Below, piece after piece: positions 11,835-21,721 of a DNA stretch of 64,000 bases. Below the pieces are notes generated by a model that was given only the letters and a program-made list of their open reading frames with translations, had not been told where the DNA came from and made no database searches. The stretch covers positions 3,357,001-3,421,000 of the forward strand of contig JAJHZJ010000013.1 in NCBI GenBank assembly GCA_023548195.1, in the 5' to 3' direction. The first letter of the stretch is position 1, and every line of letters begins with the position of its first letter. The stretch is from Bettongia penicillata ogilbyi. Its lineage: Eukaryota; Chordata; Mammalia; Diprotodontia; Potoroidae. The position numbers and the translations under genes are program-made.

Positions 11835-12030
11835 CTCTTTAAAATTTAATCTCCATTATTAACATTTTTTCTATCAGTTATTAAGTCTAACTATCAACAA
11901 AGTAGTTAATTAAAGAGTAAATCAGCATCATTTGCCAATTTCCAAGATGTGAATACTCATACTGAAAATTTAATAGCTGGTTCTGGCCATTGGTTAGAGC
12001 TGGCTCCAGCACACCCCTGGCTAGGGGAAT
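11835..12030 (+). repeat. Family X repeat, copy a
   Basis: An unclassified repeat seen three times here (also 19,985 and 26,565). Shared landmarks are 'tattaacattttt', 'atcaacaaa', a 'gatttc/ttcc..gaggt' region, 'gaaaatttaat' and a right end 'gagctggctccagcacacc'. No coding capacity. Confidence 0.55.
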
Positions 12031-12840
12031 GGAATACTTTGATCACCTGGCTTTGCGTTTCTTAGGAAACTACTGAACTGTAAGAGAATAAGTGGCCAGG
12101 TTTAGTGCTTAGTTTTTCCTCATTCCCAGCTTTCCCATTAATTAGCTTCCCCTTTCTGGGTCTCCTATAAAAAGAGAGTGAGACTAGATAGTCTCTAAAA
12201 CCACCTCCTAAAATTTTATGTTTTGTGTTGTAACATTCTGTGTCATTGATAGATCTGTGTTCTTCAATTGTTAGTTTTCAGTGAACAGCATTTTGAACAC
12301 CCTTTTTCACATAAGAGGGAATGAAATCAGTCCTTGCGCTTTTTTCTAAACTTTAGGATTGGGGAAAGAAATAGCCAGAGCTCTAGCATTTCTTCCATTT
12401 TCTGTGATTTTTTATTTTTTGGTCTAAGTGCTAAATTCATTTTAGGAGTATTTATTAAGTCTATTGTCAGAATGTGAAAGGACTGTTATTCAGACAAATT
12501 TTCATTCCTATTTAAAGATCCAGAGAAGTCTTCCATGGAAATCTACAGTGCTTAATTTTGATGAGTACAAAGAGGAACAGAAACTTGTAGGAGGTGCTAT
12601 TAGGAGTAAAAGGACTCAGCAGCCAGTTTAGTGGTGCCCAGTTAATTTTGCCATCATTTGACTAATAGATCACAATGAATATAGCCCAGAATAAAGTCCA
12701 TTTTAAGGGTATTTAATGGCCATCAGGAACTTCTTGTATTATTGTTGACAGAATAGACCACTTCTTCAGTCTAGATTTGTAATTTCAAAGGGCAGAACCT
12801 TTGGGAAGCGGGTTGGAATCCAAGATATAAATATTGTCTG
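12031..12840. other. No gene seen
   Basis: About 800 bp of AT-rich DNA with no recognised feature. Confidence 0.4.
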
Positions 12841-12844
12841 TGTC

Positions 12845-13005
12845 AAATTGGCTCCTCTCCACTTATTTAAATTCAAACCATCTTACCATACCCAGTTCAA
12901 GCCCTACCACCTACATGAAGCCTTCTCTCAATGCTTTAGCCCAAAGAGAGTTTCCTCATCCCCTCATCTTTTGCCTCCCATAGCTTGTAAAAGTACCACG
13001 CCACT
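12845..13005 (+). repeat. L2-like fragment
   Basis: 'cagttcaagccctaccacc' and 'acatgaagccttctctc' resemble the L2 3' region. Its 3' tail may be the piece at 13,535-13,690, split by SINEs. Confidence 0.5.
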
Positions 13006-13054
13006 TAGCGTCTGGTCATTAGATACTGTCCAGTCAAAACCAATATGGTGGAGA

Positions 13055-13265
13055 GGAGAGCTACCATTGTTGTTGTTTGTCCTTTGTTCTTGAAGGGAAC
13101 CAGTGACATTACCAGAGTGATGTCTTGATTTTCAACTGTATTGGATTTAAGTGAGGAGGAACTGAGCAACGTCATCAACTTCACTCTCCTCCAGTCACAG
13201 AAGTTCAATGGCAAGACAAAAACTGGCAATGACTCAGAGTGCAGTGAGTAACCTTGGCCTTTCTA
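13055..13265 (-). repeat. Marsupial SINE, tail-proximal part
   Basis: Reverse complement of the family at 6,235 and 18,100: 'ttgtttgtcctttgttctt', then 'ttggatttaagtgaggagga', then 'tcctccagtcacag'. Confidence 0.65.
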
Positions 13266-13299
13266 AATTAAGGTCTTTCCCAGGCCTCAGTGAGCCATC

Positions 13300-13515
13300 C
13301 TGTCGTCTGGAGGATAAGGATTCAAGTCCTGTCTTTTGACCTATATGGATGCTGTGACCCAGAGCACCTCATCCTTCAGTGTTGTGTATTGATTCTGTGA
13401 CCTTTGGCACCTAAACTCTCAGTGTCCCAGACAATTCTCTAATACAATGAACTGCAGAACAGTTACAATCTGCACTGGTGAAGGATTCCCTAATTGAGAA
13501 TTCTTTACAACAATG
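13300..13515 (+). repeat. CORE-SINE copy, degraded
   Basis: 'aggattcaagtcctg', 'gtgacctttggcacctaaac', 'caattctctaatacaatg' and 'ggattccctaattgagaatt' follow the same layout as 1,435-1,620, with an internal partial duplication. Confidence 0.5.
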
Positions 13516-13534
13516 AAATCCCAGAATAATGATA

Positions 13535-13690
13535 ATAATAATAATCCTTGGCATTGTTCCCCACTTTTTTCTCCTCTACCACACAGAAAGTTTTCTGAGG
13601 ACAGGATTATATCCAGTACTTCTTTTCTCTATCCCCTGTAGCACTAAGCATTGGGCTGGACACATGTTAACGATTAAGTAGTTGGATGTT
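13535..13690 (+). repeat. L2 LINE 3' tail
   Basis: 'tctgaggacaggattatat' and 'cactaagcattgggctgga' correspond to the L2 3' UTR. Confidence 0.55.
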
Positions 13691-13829
13691 TGATTTGAGA
13701 TTTAAGGATGTCTGGAAGCAGAAGGCTGTGGCCTGGGATTCTTGCTTTATGCTATGCCAGTGGTTGTTGTTAAGATGATCCTTTCATCTTCAGTCTTTCT
13801 CTATTTCTTGGTTTCTTCTCTGCTACCTT

Positions 13830-14305
13830 CAAATTTGATCAGATTGATGCCATGCTTGAAAATCCTTCAGTTGGCCCTACTTGACCTGGAGTCATCTCTC
13901 TTAGGAATCTCCTAGAATCGTCCCTACTTCTTGCTTCTGCTGCTGCCTGGCTTCTGACTACACTTGACTGAAATTGCCCTCTCCAAAGTCACCAGTGATG
14001 TCTAACCTGCTAAATTTCTCAGTTTTTAACACTTTTTGACCTTTTTGCAGTTTTTTATATTGTCAGTTATTCTCTTCTCCTGCATACAGTCTCTTCCTTT
14101 AGCTTTCATGATATTATTCATTCTTGGTTCTCCTCCTACCAACCTAATTGTTCCTTCTCCATCTTGTCTTTTTCACTTTTTCACTAGACTAGCTCTCTTC
14201 TCCTTTTTTAACATCAGTGTCTCCCAGGGCTCTATCCTGGACCTTCTATTTTCTTTCTCTATACTCCCTTCCCTGGTGATCTCATCTATAACCATGGATG
14301 CAGGA
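13830..14305 (+). pseudogene. L2 LINE ORF2 (reverse transcriptase) fragment
   Basis: A decayed piece of the L2 (CR1-clade) reverse transcriptase. The open frame from 14,036 includes an upstream conserved block ('cctttttgcag'), 'ggttctcctcctaccaac' and the region after the RT 'QGSVLGP' motif, readable here as Q-G-S-I-L-D-L-L-F-S near 14,224-14,255. Stops and shifts interrupt the rest. It is split by a SINE at 14,306 and continues at 14,571. Not a host gene. Confidence 0.65.
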
Positions 14306-14570
14306 TTCATCTTGGTGCCAGAGTGACAGAGTGCTGGACCTGGACAAAGAAAAATGTGAGTTCAGTTCTAACCTCAGACTCTTAATAGCTTGTGACACTA
14401 TATAAGTCACTTGACTTCTGTCTACTTCAGTTCCTAGTAAAATAAGCATAATTAATAGCACTTAAACCGTGCCCCCCCATGTGTTTTTGTGAGGACAACA
14501 AATAAGATATTGCTTGTAAAGCACTTTGCAAACTTTAAAACACTATATAAGTGCTAGCTATTATTATCTC
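14306..14570 (+). repeat. CORE-SINE nested in L2
   Basis: tRNA-like head ('gacagagtgctggacctgg'), core, and 3' part 'cttgtaaagcactttgcaaa' with 'ctatataagtgctagctat'. Confidence 0.65.
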
Positions 14571-14800
14571 TTCTAGACCTATTTACTCTTTCCAATCCCA
14601 ATCTTATTTCATAGACTATTCACTGGATAGCTCTTTTTGCATACCCTCATTTTGCTTAAAACTTAACCCTTGAAACTCTAAACTTAACCCTTCTTCAAAA
14701 CTTTCTTTTCCTGTTAAGAGTATCACTATTCTACCATTCACCCAGGTTTGCAATCTTGAATTCATCCTTGACTCTTACATCTCCTTACCCTCTGTGAGCT
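14571..14800 (+). repeat. L2 LINE fragment, continuation
   Basis: 'attcacccaggtttgcaatc' and 'tcatccttgactcttacatc' continue the L2 interrupted at 14,305. Confidence 0.65.
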
Positions 14801-14998
14801 CCAGAGTGAATTGGGTTTAAGGCTTGATTTTTGAGCAAGAAATGTGTCTAGTAACCCAGAGGAGAAAAAGCAGCTTTTGGCCATGAAGTATACTCTCCCC
14901 TGGGCAGAATATGAGAGGAGGGGAGGAGAGGAGAGGAAAGGAGAGGAGAAGAGAGGATATCCTGCAACTCACTCACAGGTTGTGTTTTTTTTTTTTTT

Positions 14999-15040
14999 GT
15001 CCTGCATTCTTTTTTTTTTGTCCTGCATTCTTTTTTTTTT
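14999..15040 (-). repeat. Target-site duplication of HAL1 copy 1, tandemly doubled
   Basis: 'gtcctgcattctt' at 14,999 and again at 15,020, each followed by a T run. The matching partner 'gtccttcattctt' lies at 17,981-17,993 on the other side of HAL1. Both belong to the 3' tail of the SINE into which HAL1 inserted. Confidence 0.7.
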
Positions 15041-16059
15041 TTTAATTTATTTATTTATTTAACTTTTTATTCATTTTCACAAATTTTTGGGTTCCAAATT
15101 TTCTCCCCTTTTAACCCCTCCCCCACCCCAATACCCCAAGCAATCTAATTATCCCTATCTCCAATCTGCCCTCTCTTCTGTCATCCCTCCCTTCTTTTGT
15201 CTCCATCTTCTCTTTTCTCCTGTAGGGCCAGATGACTTTCTATTCCTCCTTAACTGTATGTCTTCTTTTCTAGTAGCAACATAAAACTAAACAGTTGTTC
15301 CTAAAACTTTGAGTTCCAAATTCTCCCCATCCCTCCCTCCCCACCCATTCCCTTTGGGAAGGCAGGCAATTCAATATAGGCCATATCTGTGTAGTTTTGC
15401 AAATGACTTCCCTGATAGTCGTGTTGTGTAAGACTAACTGAATTACCCTCCATCCTATCCTGCCCCTCATTGTTTCTCTTCTGTCTTTTGATCCTGTCCC
15501 TCCCCAAGTGTTGACTTCAAATTGCTCCCTCCTCCCTTTGCCCTCCCTTCCCTCATCCCCCCCCTTGCAATATCTCCTTCTCCCCCACTTTCTTATACTG
15601 TAAGATAGATTTTCATACCAAAATGAGTGTGCATTTCACTCCTTCGTTTAGTCAAATGTGATGAGGGTAAACTTCTTGTTTTTTTTTTTCTCAGCTCTCC
15701 TCTTTTTCCCTCCACTAAAAAAATCTCCTACCTGCCTCTTAAATGACATATAGTTACCCCCTTCCATTTCCCCCTCTTTCCTCCCACTACATTTCTCTCT
15801 CACCATTTACCTTAATTTCTTTTAAGGTATGGTCCCATCCTTTTGAGTTCAATCTGTGCTCTCTGTCTCTGTATGTGTGTACATTTGTGTATGTGTGTGT
15901 GCATGCGTGTACATGTGTATGTGTGGTCCCACCAACTACCCAGATACTGAAAAGTTTTAAGAGTTAGAAATATTGTCTTTCCCTGTATGAATATAAACAG
16001 TTCACTTCTGGTAAGTCCCTTAAGACTTCTCTTTGCTGTTTCCTTTTTCATGCTTCTTC

Positions 16060-17112
16060 TCATTCTTGTGTTTGAAAGTCAAATTTTCTTTTCAGCTCTG
16101 GTCTTTTCATCAAGAATGATTGAAAGTCCTCTGTTTCATTGAAAGACCATATTTTCCCCTGAAGTATTATACTCAGTTTAGCTGGGTAGGTGATTCTTGG
16201 TTTCAGTCCTAGTTCCTTTGCCTTCTGGAATATCCTATTCCACGCCCTTTGATCCCTTAATGTAGAAGCTGCTAGATCTTGGGTTATCCTGATTGTATTT
16301 CCACAGTACTGGAATTGTTTCTTTCTAGCTGCTTGCAAGATATTTTCCTTGAGCTGGGAGTTCTGGAATTTGGCCACAATGTTCCTAGGAGTTTCTCTTT
16401 TTGGATCTCTTTCAGGTGGTGATCGATGGATTCTTTCAATACTTATTTTGCCCTCTGGTTCTAGAATGTCAGGGCAGTTTTCCTTGATAATTTCATGGAA
16501 GATGATGTCTAGGCTCTTTTTTTGATCATGGTTTTCAGGTAGTCCCATAATTTTTAAGTTGTCTCTCCTGGATCTATTTTCCAGGTCAGTTGTTTTTCCC
16601 ATGAGATATTTCCCATTCTCTTCCATTTTTTCGTTCTTTTGGTTTTGTTTAGTGATTTCTTGGTTTCTCGTAAAGTCATTAGACTCCATCTGCTCCATTC
16701 TAATTTTGAGAGAACTATTAAATTCAGTGAGCTTTTGAGCCTCTTTTTCCATTTGGCTCATTCTGCTTTTGAAAGCATTCTTGTCCTCATTGGCTTTTTG
16801 AACCTCTTTTGCCAATTGAGTGAGCCTATTTTTCAAGGTGTTAATTTCCTCAGCATTTTTTTGGGTCTCCTTTACCAAGGTGTTGACCCGTTTTTCATAC
16901 TTTTCTTGCATCTCTGTCATTTCTCTTCCCAGTTTTTCCTCCACCTGTCTAACTTGCTTTTCAAAATCCTTTTTGAGCTCTTCCAAGGCCTGAGCCCACC
17001 CGCCACCCCCCTGGGGTGTCTGGGGTACTGAGGCCCCGCCCTCCACGTCTTTCCCTGATGGCAAGAATAAGTCCTCATCTTCGTCAGATCCGAAGGTCGG
17101 GATCATTTGCAT
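16060..17112 (-). CDS. HAL1/L1 ORF1 protein (RNA-binding coiled-coil protein), 350 residues
   Basis: ORF1p binds retrotransposon RNA in the cytoplasm as a coiled-coil trimer. Seen here: an acidic N-terminus (about residues 1-30), a long Lys/Glu/Gln-rich coiled coil (about 38-160, repeating 'N-x-L-K-x-R-x-x-Q-x-x-K-E'), an RRM-type core from R-R-D-N-L-K-I-M-G-L-P (about 183-265, ending in P-R-N-I-V-A-K-F) and a C-terminal domain to about 345 with R-I-T-Y-P-A-K-L. No internal stop. The ATG at 17,112 is not the likely ancestral start: an upstream ATG at 17,164 (M-P-R-K-G-K-K-N-K) is put out of frame by one extra T in a T run near 17,125. The present copy would therefore make an N-terminally shortened protein, if expressed. 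Confidence 0.85.
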   Translation of the reverse strand: MQMIPTFGSDEDEDLFLPSGKDVEGGASVPQTPQGGGGWAQALEELKKDFEKQVRQVEEKLGREMTEMQEKYEKRVNTLVKETQKNAEEINTLKNRLTQLAKEVQKANEDKNAFKSRMSQMEKEAQKLTEFNSSLKIRMEQMESNDFTRNQEITKQNQKNEKMEENGKYLMGKTTDLENRSRRDNLKIMGLPENHDQKKSLDIIFHEIIKENCPDILEPEGKISIERIHRSPPERDPKRETPRNIVAKFQNSQLKENILQAARKKQFQYCGNTIRITQDLAASTLRDQRAWNRIFQKAKELGLKPRITYPAKLSIILQGKIWSFNETEDFQSFLMKRPELKRKFDFQTQE

Positions 17113-17164
17113 TTGTTGGAAAAAAACTCTCTATAGTCTTATTTTTCTTCCCTTTTCTAGGCAT

Positions 17165-17950
17165 TTTCCCAGCCAGTTACTTGACTTCTGAGATTCCTTT
17201 CCACCCCTGCCTGGATCTGCCCAGCTAGTGCTTGGCCTCTGAGATTCAAATGGGCTTTCCGCGGCAAGCTTTAGTTCTGGTGCTGGGGTGGGGGCAGGGC
17301 CGCCTCCCAGGCTCAGCTCCCTCAGGGGCTTTATGCAGAGACTTTCAGGAATGGAGCGGGTGGGGGCGGGGTGGGGGGGCCCACCTCCCAGGCTCAGTTC
17401 CCTCAGGGGCTTTATGCAGAGGCCTTCAGTAATAGAGCGGGGTGGGGGCAGGGCCGTCTCCCAGGCTCATCTCTCTCAGGTTGTTATGCAGAGACTTTCA
17501 GTAATGAAGATCCTGCCTGCTGCCACTGCTGCCTCACCCTCCACCCACCCCTCTGCCTCCGCCGCTTCCAGCCCCCATCTCTGCTGCCGCCGCTTCCTCC
17601 CGAGGGGGCCCGAGTCACGGAGATGCTCTGCTCCCCTCCTCCAGCCCAGCCTTCTTTCTCACTGACCTGTAGCTTCTGTGGGCAGAGGGACTTTCCCAGC
17701 TGCCAGAGCTTCCGTGTCTGAAGCCTGCTCGGGTCAGCTTCTCTGGGGCCGTGGCCAAGGCCGCGCTGGGGTGGAGTCCGCTTTCTGGGGCGCAACAGAC
17801 TCTGGGGACGGCTCTTCAGGGCTCTCTGGCACGGAAATCTCTTCCACTCCGTTTCTGCACACCTTGTATTGACCCAGAAGTTATGGGGGTCTCTTTTTAC
17901 ATTAATTCTATGGGCTTTGGTTTTGGAGCTCGTAAACGTGCGTCCTTCTA
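17165..17950 (-). promoter_or_regulatory. HAL1 copy 1 5' UTR, GC- and CpG-rich
   Basis: Unlike the AT-rich surroundings this stretch is rich in G+C and CpG. It precedes ORF1 and corresponds in position and start motif to L1 internal-promoter regions. Long open frames crossing it on both strands are compositional and not genes. Confidence 0.65.
17285..17510 (-). repeat. Tandem promoter monomers in HAL1 5' UTR (about three of 75-80 bp)
   Basis: The block 'ggcagggccgcctcccagg', 'ctcagctccctcaggggc', 'tttatgcagagac', 'ttcagtaatggagcggg' is repeated about three times (starts near 17,285, 17,362 and 17,443). HAL1 copy 2 has about two (40,025-40,170). Confidence 0.75.
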
Positions 17951-17977
17951 CTCTGCCATCTTGGCTCTGCCCCCACT
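17950..17977 (-). promoter_or_regulatory. L1-type 5' start with YY1-like motif
   Basis: The minus strand reads 'gagccaagatggcagag'. AAGATGGC matches the YY1 core found at the start of L1 5' UTRs, where it positions transcription initiation. Confidence 0.6.
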
Positions 17978-18060
17978 GTTGTCCTTCATTCTTGAAGAGG
18001 ACCATGACATCAAGATGGGTGGACTGGACAACATGTCTCCACCCACCTAGCAGAGAGTGG
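17978..18060 (-). repeat. SINE tail interrupted by HAL1 copy 1
   Basis: 'gtccttcattcttgaagagg' followed by 'accatgacatcaagatg' is the complement of the SINE tail seen at 18,400-18,435. Its missing T-rich start lies on the other side of HAL1 at 14,980-15,000. Confidence 0.65.
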
Positions 18061-18099
18061 ATGTAATAACTAAATAGTAATTGTTTTTCTTTTACCCGG

Positions 18100-18440
18100 A
18101 AACCCTGAGGGTCTTCCCCTCATGGTTTGATTATTTTATTGATTTAAAGGGGTCATCCCTTGAGTAACTTAAAGAAGTCTATTCATTGAATGGGTGTATC
18201 TCACTCAAAATAAGATTGTGACAACACCTAAGACTGAAAGGACCAGGGTCTCATATTGCATTCTGGGCCATCTCCAGTTGTCCTGATGAACATTATGCCA
18301 CTAGACCCAGATGGCTCAGGAGAAGAAGGTGAGGTTGGTGACCTTGCACAGCCCTCCCTCAATCAAATCAAAGTCTACTGCAAGTCATGTCATCATCTTG
18401 ATATCATGGTCCTCTTTGAGAATGAAAAAACAAAACTTTA
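18100..18440 (+). repeat. Marsupial SINE, same family as 6,235
   Basis: 'aaagaagtctattcattgaa', 'ccatctccagttgtcctg', 'ccagatggctcaggag', 'gcaagtcatgtcatcat' and tail 'ggtcctctttgagaatga'. Confidence 0.75.
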
Positions 18441-18469
18441 CTTTCTAAACATAAGCAGTTGCTAAGCCT

Positions 18470-18690
18470 TGTCAGTCAGTCAACTAGTACTTATTGAGCA
18501 CCTACTATGTTCCCCAAACTGTGCTAAGTGCCAAGAATACAGAAAAAAAAAGTTTAACACAGTTCTTGCTCTCAAAATGTTCATGGTTTAATGGGGGAAG
18601 CAACATAAAAAAAACCATGTGCCAACAAGACAGACACAAGGGAACCAGAAGAAAGCATTAAGATTAACAAGGCCTGGGACTTTATAGTAT
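18470..18690 (+). repeat. Unclassified dispersed repeat ('cacctactatg' type)
   Basis: 'ttattgagcacctactatg', 'ctgtgctaagtgccaagaat' and 'cttgctctcaaaatgttcat'. Related pieces lie at 8,845-8,965, 28,105-28,265 and on either side of the MAR1 at 36,880-37,135. Confidence 0.5.
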
Positions 18691-18739
18691 CTCTTATGGA
18701 TATAAGATATAAGATATATGGATATAAGATAGTCACTCA

Positions 18740-18910
18740 ACTCATCTATCCACTATCCTGGTTCGGTTTCTCTTTACCTCTTGTATGATCTATTTTAATA
18801 GTCTTCTAGTTGGCCTCTCTGTTTTCAGCTTCTTTAGCCTTTCTCAATTTGCTTCATGCTATAAAATTATCACTTCCATATCATAACATTCCCCATTGCA
18901 GCCTTGATAT
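18740..18910 (+). repeat. L2-like fragment
   Basis: 'agtcttctagttggcctctc' and 'aaaattatcacttccatat' parallel the L2 'ctggtctccctgcct..' region. Confidence 0.5.
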
Positions 18911-19024
18911 ATCACGTGTCAGCATAAGAAATTAAATGAGAATTTTAGGGGGAGTTTTGTGGAAGCTGCAGATAAATGCAAAGGCCAGCAGATGACATAG
19001 GAAAAGTTTCAAAGCTCAGAAATG

Positions 19025-19110
19025 CATAAAATATGTATATATATGTATTATATATTACATATATTACATATATATGTATATATACATATATTACATATAT
19101 ATGTATTGTA
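19025..19110. repeat. AT-rich (TATATG/ACATAT)n low-complexity tract
   Basis: Alternating 'tatatatg' and 'ttacatat' units, partly self-complementary. Confidence 0.85.
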
Positions 19111-19329
19111 TAATGGCAACTATTTTATCTTTCAATACCATATTAATTCAGACTTATTCTCTGTTTTGAAAGGAGGGCCAAAAAATTCTACACAGATTTT
19201 TCCATGGGGGAACCAGACCATTGCAATGTGGAAGGGATAACTGTATTCAGGGATAGACTAATAAGTATCTAACAACTAATCTCTGGGGGAAAAAAACAAC
19301 ACAAAATATGTATGCTTGATACACTTTTA

Positions 19330-19564
19330 AGCCCTCCACACAACTGCAAAATAATCTTTCTAAAGCACAAATCTGACCATATTGTATCCAAGCTATGAAA
19401 TCACCAAGTAAAGGTCCTTGAGAGTCCAGATTAAAATACAAATTCTTCAGCCTGAAATCTGAGACCCTCAACAATCTCACTCTAACCTACTTTTCCAAAT
19501 TTGCTTCATCTCTCTCCTTCATGAACACCATACCCCAGTCAAACTGAACTACTCACTGCCCCTC
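19330..19564 (+). repeat. L2 LINE fragment (left part)
   Basis: 'ctttctaaagcacaaatctg', 'tacaaattcttcagcctg' and 'acctacttttccaaattt' in L2 order, broken by a SINE. Confidence 0.65.
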
Positions 19565-19765
19565 TGACCTTGGCACAGCATGAAATAGTGGATAAGAGTA
19601 CTAGACTTGATGTCTGGGTTGAAATTCCACCCCAGATATTTACTATCTCTGTGACTCAGGGCAAGATATTTAACATCTTTGAGTATCAGTTTTTTGTCTA
19701 TAAATTGAGGGAATGCAATGACTTCTAAAGTCCCAGGGCTAAATCTATGATCATAAGATTTCTCT
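19565..19765 (+). repeat. CORE-SINE nested in L2
   Basis: 'gtggataagagtactagact', 'gtgactcagggcaagat' and 'gcaatgacttctaaagtcc' indicate a degraded CORE-SINE. Confidence 0.6.
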
Positions 19766-19935
19766 CCTACCTCCATGCATTCTACTCAAGTTATTCTGTC
19801 TGGAACGCACTCCCCCTTCCTTATCTTCTCTTAGAATCCTGGTCTTGAAGTTTCAATTCACCATTTCTTCTTTGAAGCCTTTTCTGAACTACCCAGTTAT
19901 TAATGATCTCACATGCAATCATATTCAGGGACATG
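19766..19935 (+). repeat. L2 LINE fragment (right part)
   Basis: 'attctgtctggaacgcactc' and 'tttgaagccttttctgaac' continue the L2 broken at 19,564. Confidence 0.65.
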
Positions 19936-19984
19936 CTTAACCACTAGCTTTCTGAAGAAAATATATATGTATGTATATGCCACA

Positions 19985-20290
19985 CTTTTAAGATTTAATA
20001 TGTATTATTAACATTTTCTCCATCTCTTTCCTAAATCTAGATAATCAACAAAACAGTGTCAAGCCCTGATTTCATAACATTTGTTGATTTCAGAGGTATA
20101 AATGCCCATAAAAAATTTTATGAAATTATGAATAATTCATAATTTTATGATAATTATGAATGATAAATTTTATGATAATTATGAATGATAAATTTTATGA
20201 TAATTATGAATGATAAATTATGAATGAAAATTTAATGATTAGCTCTGGAGAGTCAGTTTGAGTTGACTTTGGCACACCTCTAGAAATACA
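19985..20290 (+). repeat. Family X repeat, copy b, with internal tandem expansion
   Basis: It shares 'tattattaacattttctcc', 'gatttcagaggtataaatgc' and 'agtttgagttgactttggca' with copies a and c. The middle is interrupted by a local tandem repeat (20,120-20,225). Confidence 0.6.
20120..20225 (+). repeat. 26-bp tandem repeat, about three units
   Basis: Units of 'ttttatgataattatgaatg' plus 'ataaat', nearly perfect, followed by a partial unit. Confidence 0.85.
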
Positions 20291-20309
20291 TGTTGTATTT
20301 TTCCAGTAG

Positions 20310-20415
20310 AATGGAGACTTTTTGAAGGTAGAGATTGTCTCATTTTTGTCTTTATATTTCCTAGTACCCAGCACCTAACACAGTGCATGGCATATAGAAG
20401 ATAAATAATAACTAT
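20310..20415 (+). repeat. L2 LINE 3' tail
   Basis: 'ggtagagattgtctcatttt', 'tagtacccagcacctaacac' and 'gtgcatggcatatagaag'. Confidence 0.6.
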
Positions 20416-20514
20416 TGAATCAAATTCCCTGAAGTTTCTCCAGATGGTCTAACATCAGGGTTCTTGTATAATTTTATGTTTGTAATATTGTATATATAAA
20501 TTGAGAGATATAGT

Positions 20515-20705
20515 GTATATTAAGAGCTCTGGGTTTATAATTAAAACATCTAGGTTCAAATTCTGGCTATGTAACTTACTGGTATGTTCCTTGGACAAAT
20601 TATTTGACCTTTCTGAAATCTGACTTCCTCACCTGTAAAACAGAAAAGTAGTCATACTTACTTCTTCCCAGGGCCATTGTGAAAAAAGAATTTAAAGTGT
20701 ATGTT
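20515..20705 (+). repeat. CORE-SINE, degraded
   Basis: 'aggttcaaattctggctatg', 'ccttggacaaattatttgac' and 'cagggccattgtgaaaa' follow MIR/THER order. Confidence 0.55.
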
Positions 20706-20784
20706 TCAGAACACAGAATTCCTCCCACCTCTACCTCATGGCCTGGGTTTACTTATAGTTTCTCTTCTGTCTATTTGTTCTAAA

Positions 20785-21045
20785 TAGGTTGTGGTTGTTG
20801 GTGGTGTTTCAGTCAAGTCTGATTCTTCATGACCCCATTTGGCAAAGATACTGGAGTGATTTGTCATTTCCTGCTCCAGCTCATTTTCCAGACAAGGAAA
20901 CTGAGGTAAGCAGGGTTAAGTGACTTCCCCAGGATCACACAGCTAGTAAGTGTCTGAGATCAGATCTGAACTCAGAAAGATGAGTTTTCCAATTCCAGCC
21001 CTGACACTCTACCCACTGTGTCACCTAGCTTCCCTCTAATTATTA
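20785..21045 (-). repeat. MAR1-type SINE, full length
   Basis: Reverse-strand copy: 'catgaccccatttggcaaag', 'gacaaggaaactgaggtaag', 'aggatcacacagctagtaag' and 'ctctacccactgtgtcacc'. Confidence 0.85.
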
Positions 21046-21219
21046 TAAGTTGTTCTGATAAGAGCTGAAATGTTGCTTCCTATAACCTATTCCTATTGGT
21101 CCCTGATCATCTACAAAGAGTAAATTTTGTATTGGTAGACAAAACTGACGGCTGGGGTTGTATGGTAAAAATTGATCCATGACTAGGGCTTAAAAGTACT
21201 AGGACTTAAAAATTGTCAG

Positions 21220-21540
21220 CCCAGAAGGAAGTTGCTAGTGGTGTGCCACAGAGATCTGTCCTTGACCTTAAACTATTGAATATTTATAGCACTTATTTGA
21301 AGACAACGATGACATGATCATCAAATTCACAGAGGGCACAGAATCAGAAGGGTCAAATAATACACTGAATGACTAAATCAAGATCCAAAAGTAACTCAAC
21401 AGGTCAAAGCATTGAGACAAATCTAGCAAGATAAATTTTAAATGTAATAAATAAAGTATCATGCTTAGGTGGGGGTTTTTATGTCTTGTATAGGTAATGA
21501 GATGGATGAGGCTTAAGTTATTAGCAGTTTAGGTAAAAAC

Positions 21541-21572
<32 letters not shown>

Positions 21573-21720
21573 GTATTTGGGAGCTTTTTCAGTAAGCTAC
21601 ATCAGTAGGATATGACTGCTTAAAAGGAAAAAACAAAATTTAAATTCTGACACCTACTTCAAGGAATTTTCAGTCCCACTGTCCTCTGCTATGGTCTGAC
21701 CACAAGTGATGAGTATTAAT
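21220..21720 (+). repeat. L3/CR1 LINE fragment
   Basis: The block 'atcatcaaattcacagaggg', 'aatcaagatccaaaagtaac' and 'agcattgagacaaatctagc' corresponds to the C-terminal RT region of CR1/L3 LINEs. 'ctatggtctgaccacaagtg' near 21,690 continues it. No reading frame remains. Confidence 0.6.
21535..21575. repeat. (TA)n / (ATAC)n tract within L3
   Basis: About 20 bp of TA followed by 'catatacatatatg'. Confidence 0.9.
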
Positions 21721-21721
21721 T

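Larger units (their letters stand above)
15041..17977 (-). mobile_element. HAL1 (half-L1) retrotransposon copy 1, near full length
   Basis: On the minus strand the element runs from a 5' UTR beginning with a 'gggggcagagccaagatgg' start, through a GC-rich tandem-repeat promoter region and an ORF1 gene, to about 1 kb of 3' UTR and an A-rich tail (T-rich on the plus strand at 15,029-15,062). No ORF2 follows ORF1, which is the defining trait of HAL1, so it must have used the reverse transcriptase of an autonomous L1. A 13-bp target duplication flanks it. The same architecture recurs at 37,840-40,640, showing a real family and not an internal deletion of one L1. Confidence 0.85.

Noticed and set aside
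16639..17031. 130-codon plus-strand frame opposite HAL1 ORF1 (also 39,362-39,709)
   Set aside because: Antisense shadow of the Lys/Glu-rich coiled coil, which reads as Phe/Leu-rich on the other strand.
17484..18005. 173-codon minus-strand open frame upstream of HAL1 ORF1
   Set aside because: It lies in the GC-rich HAL1 5' UTR, crosses the element's end into the flanking SINE, and has no recognised domain.
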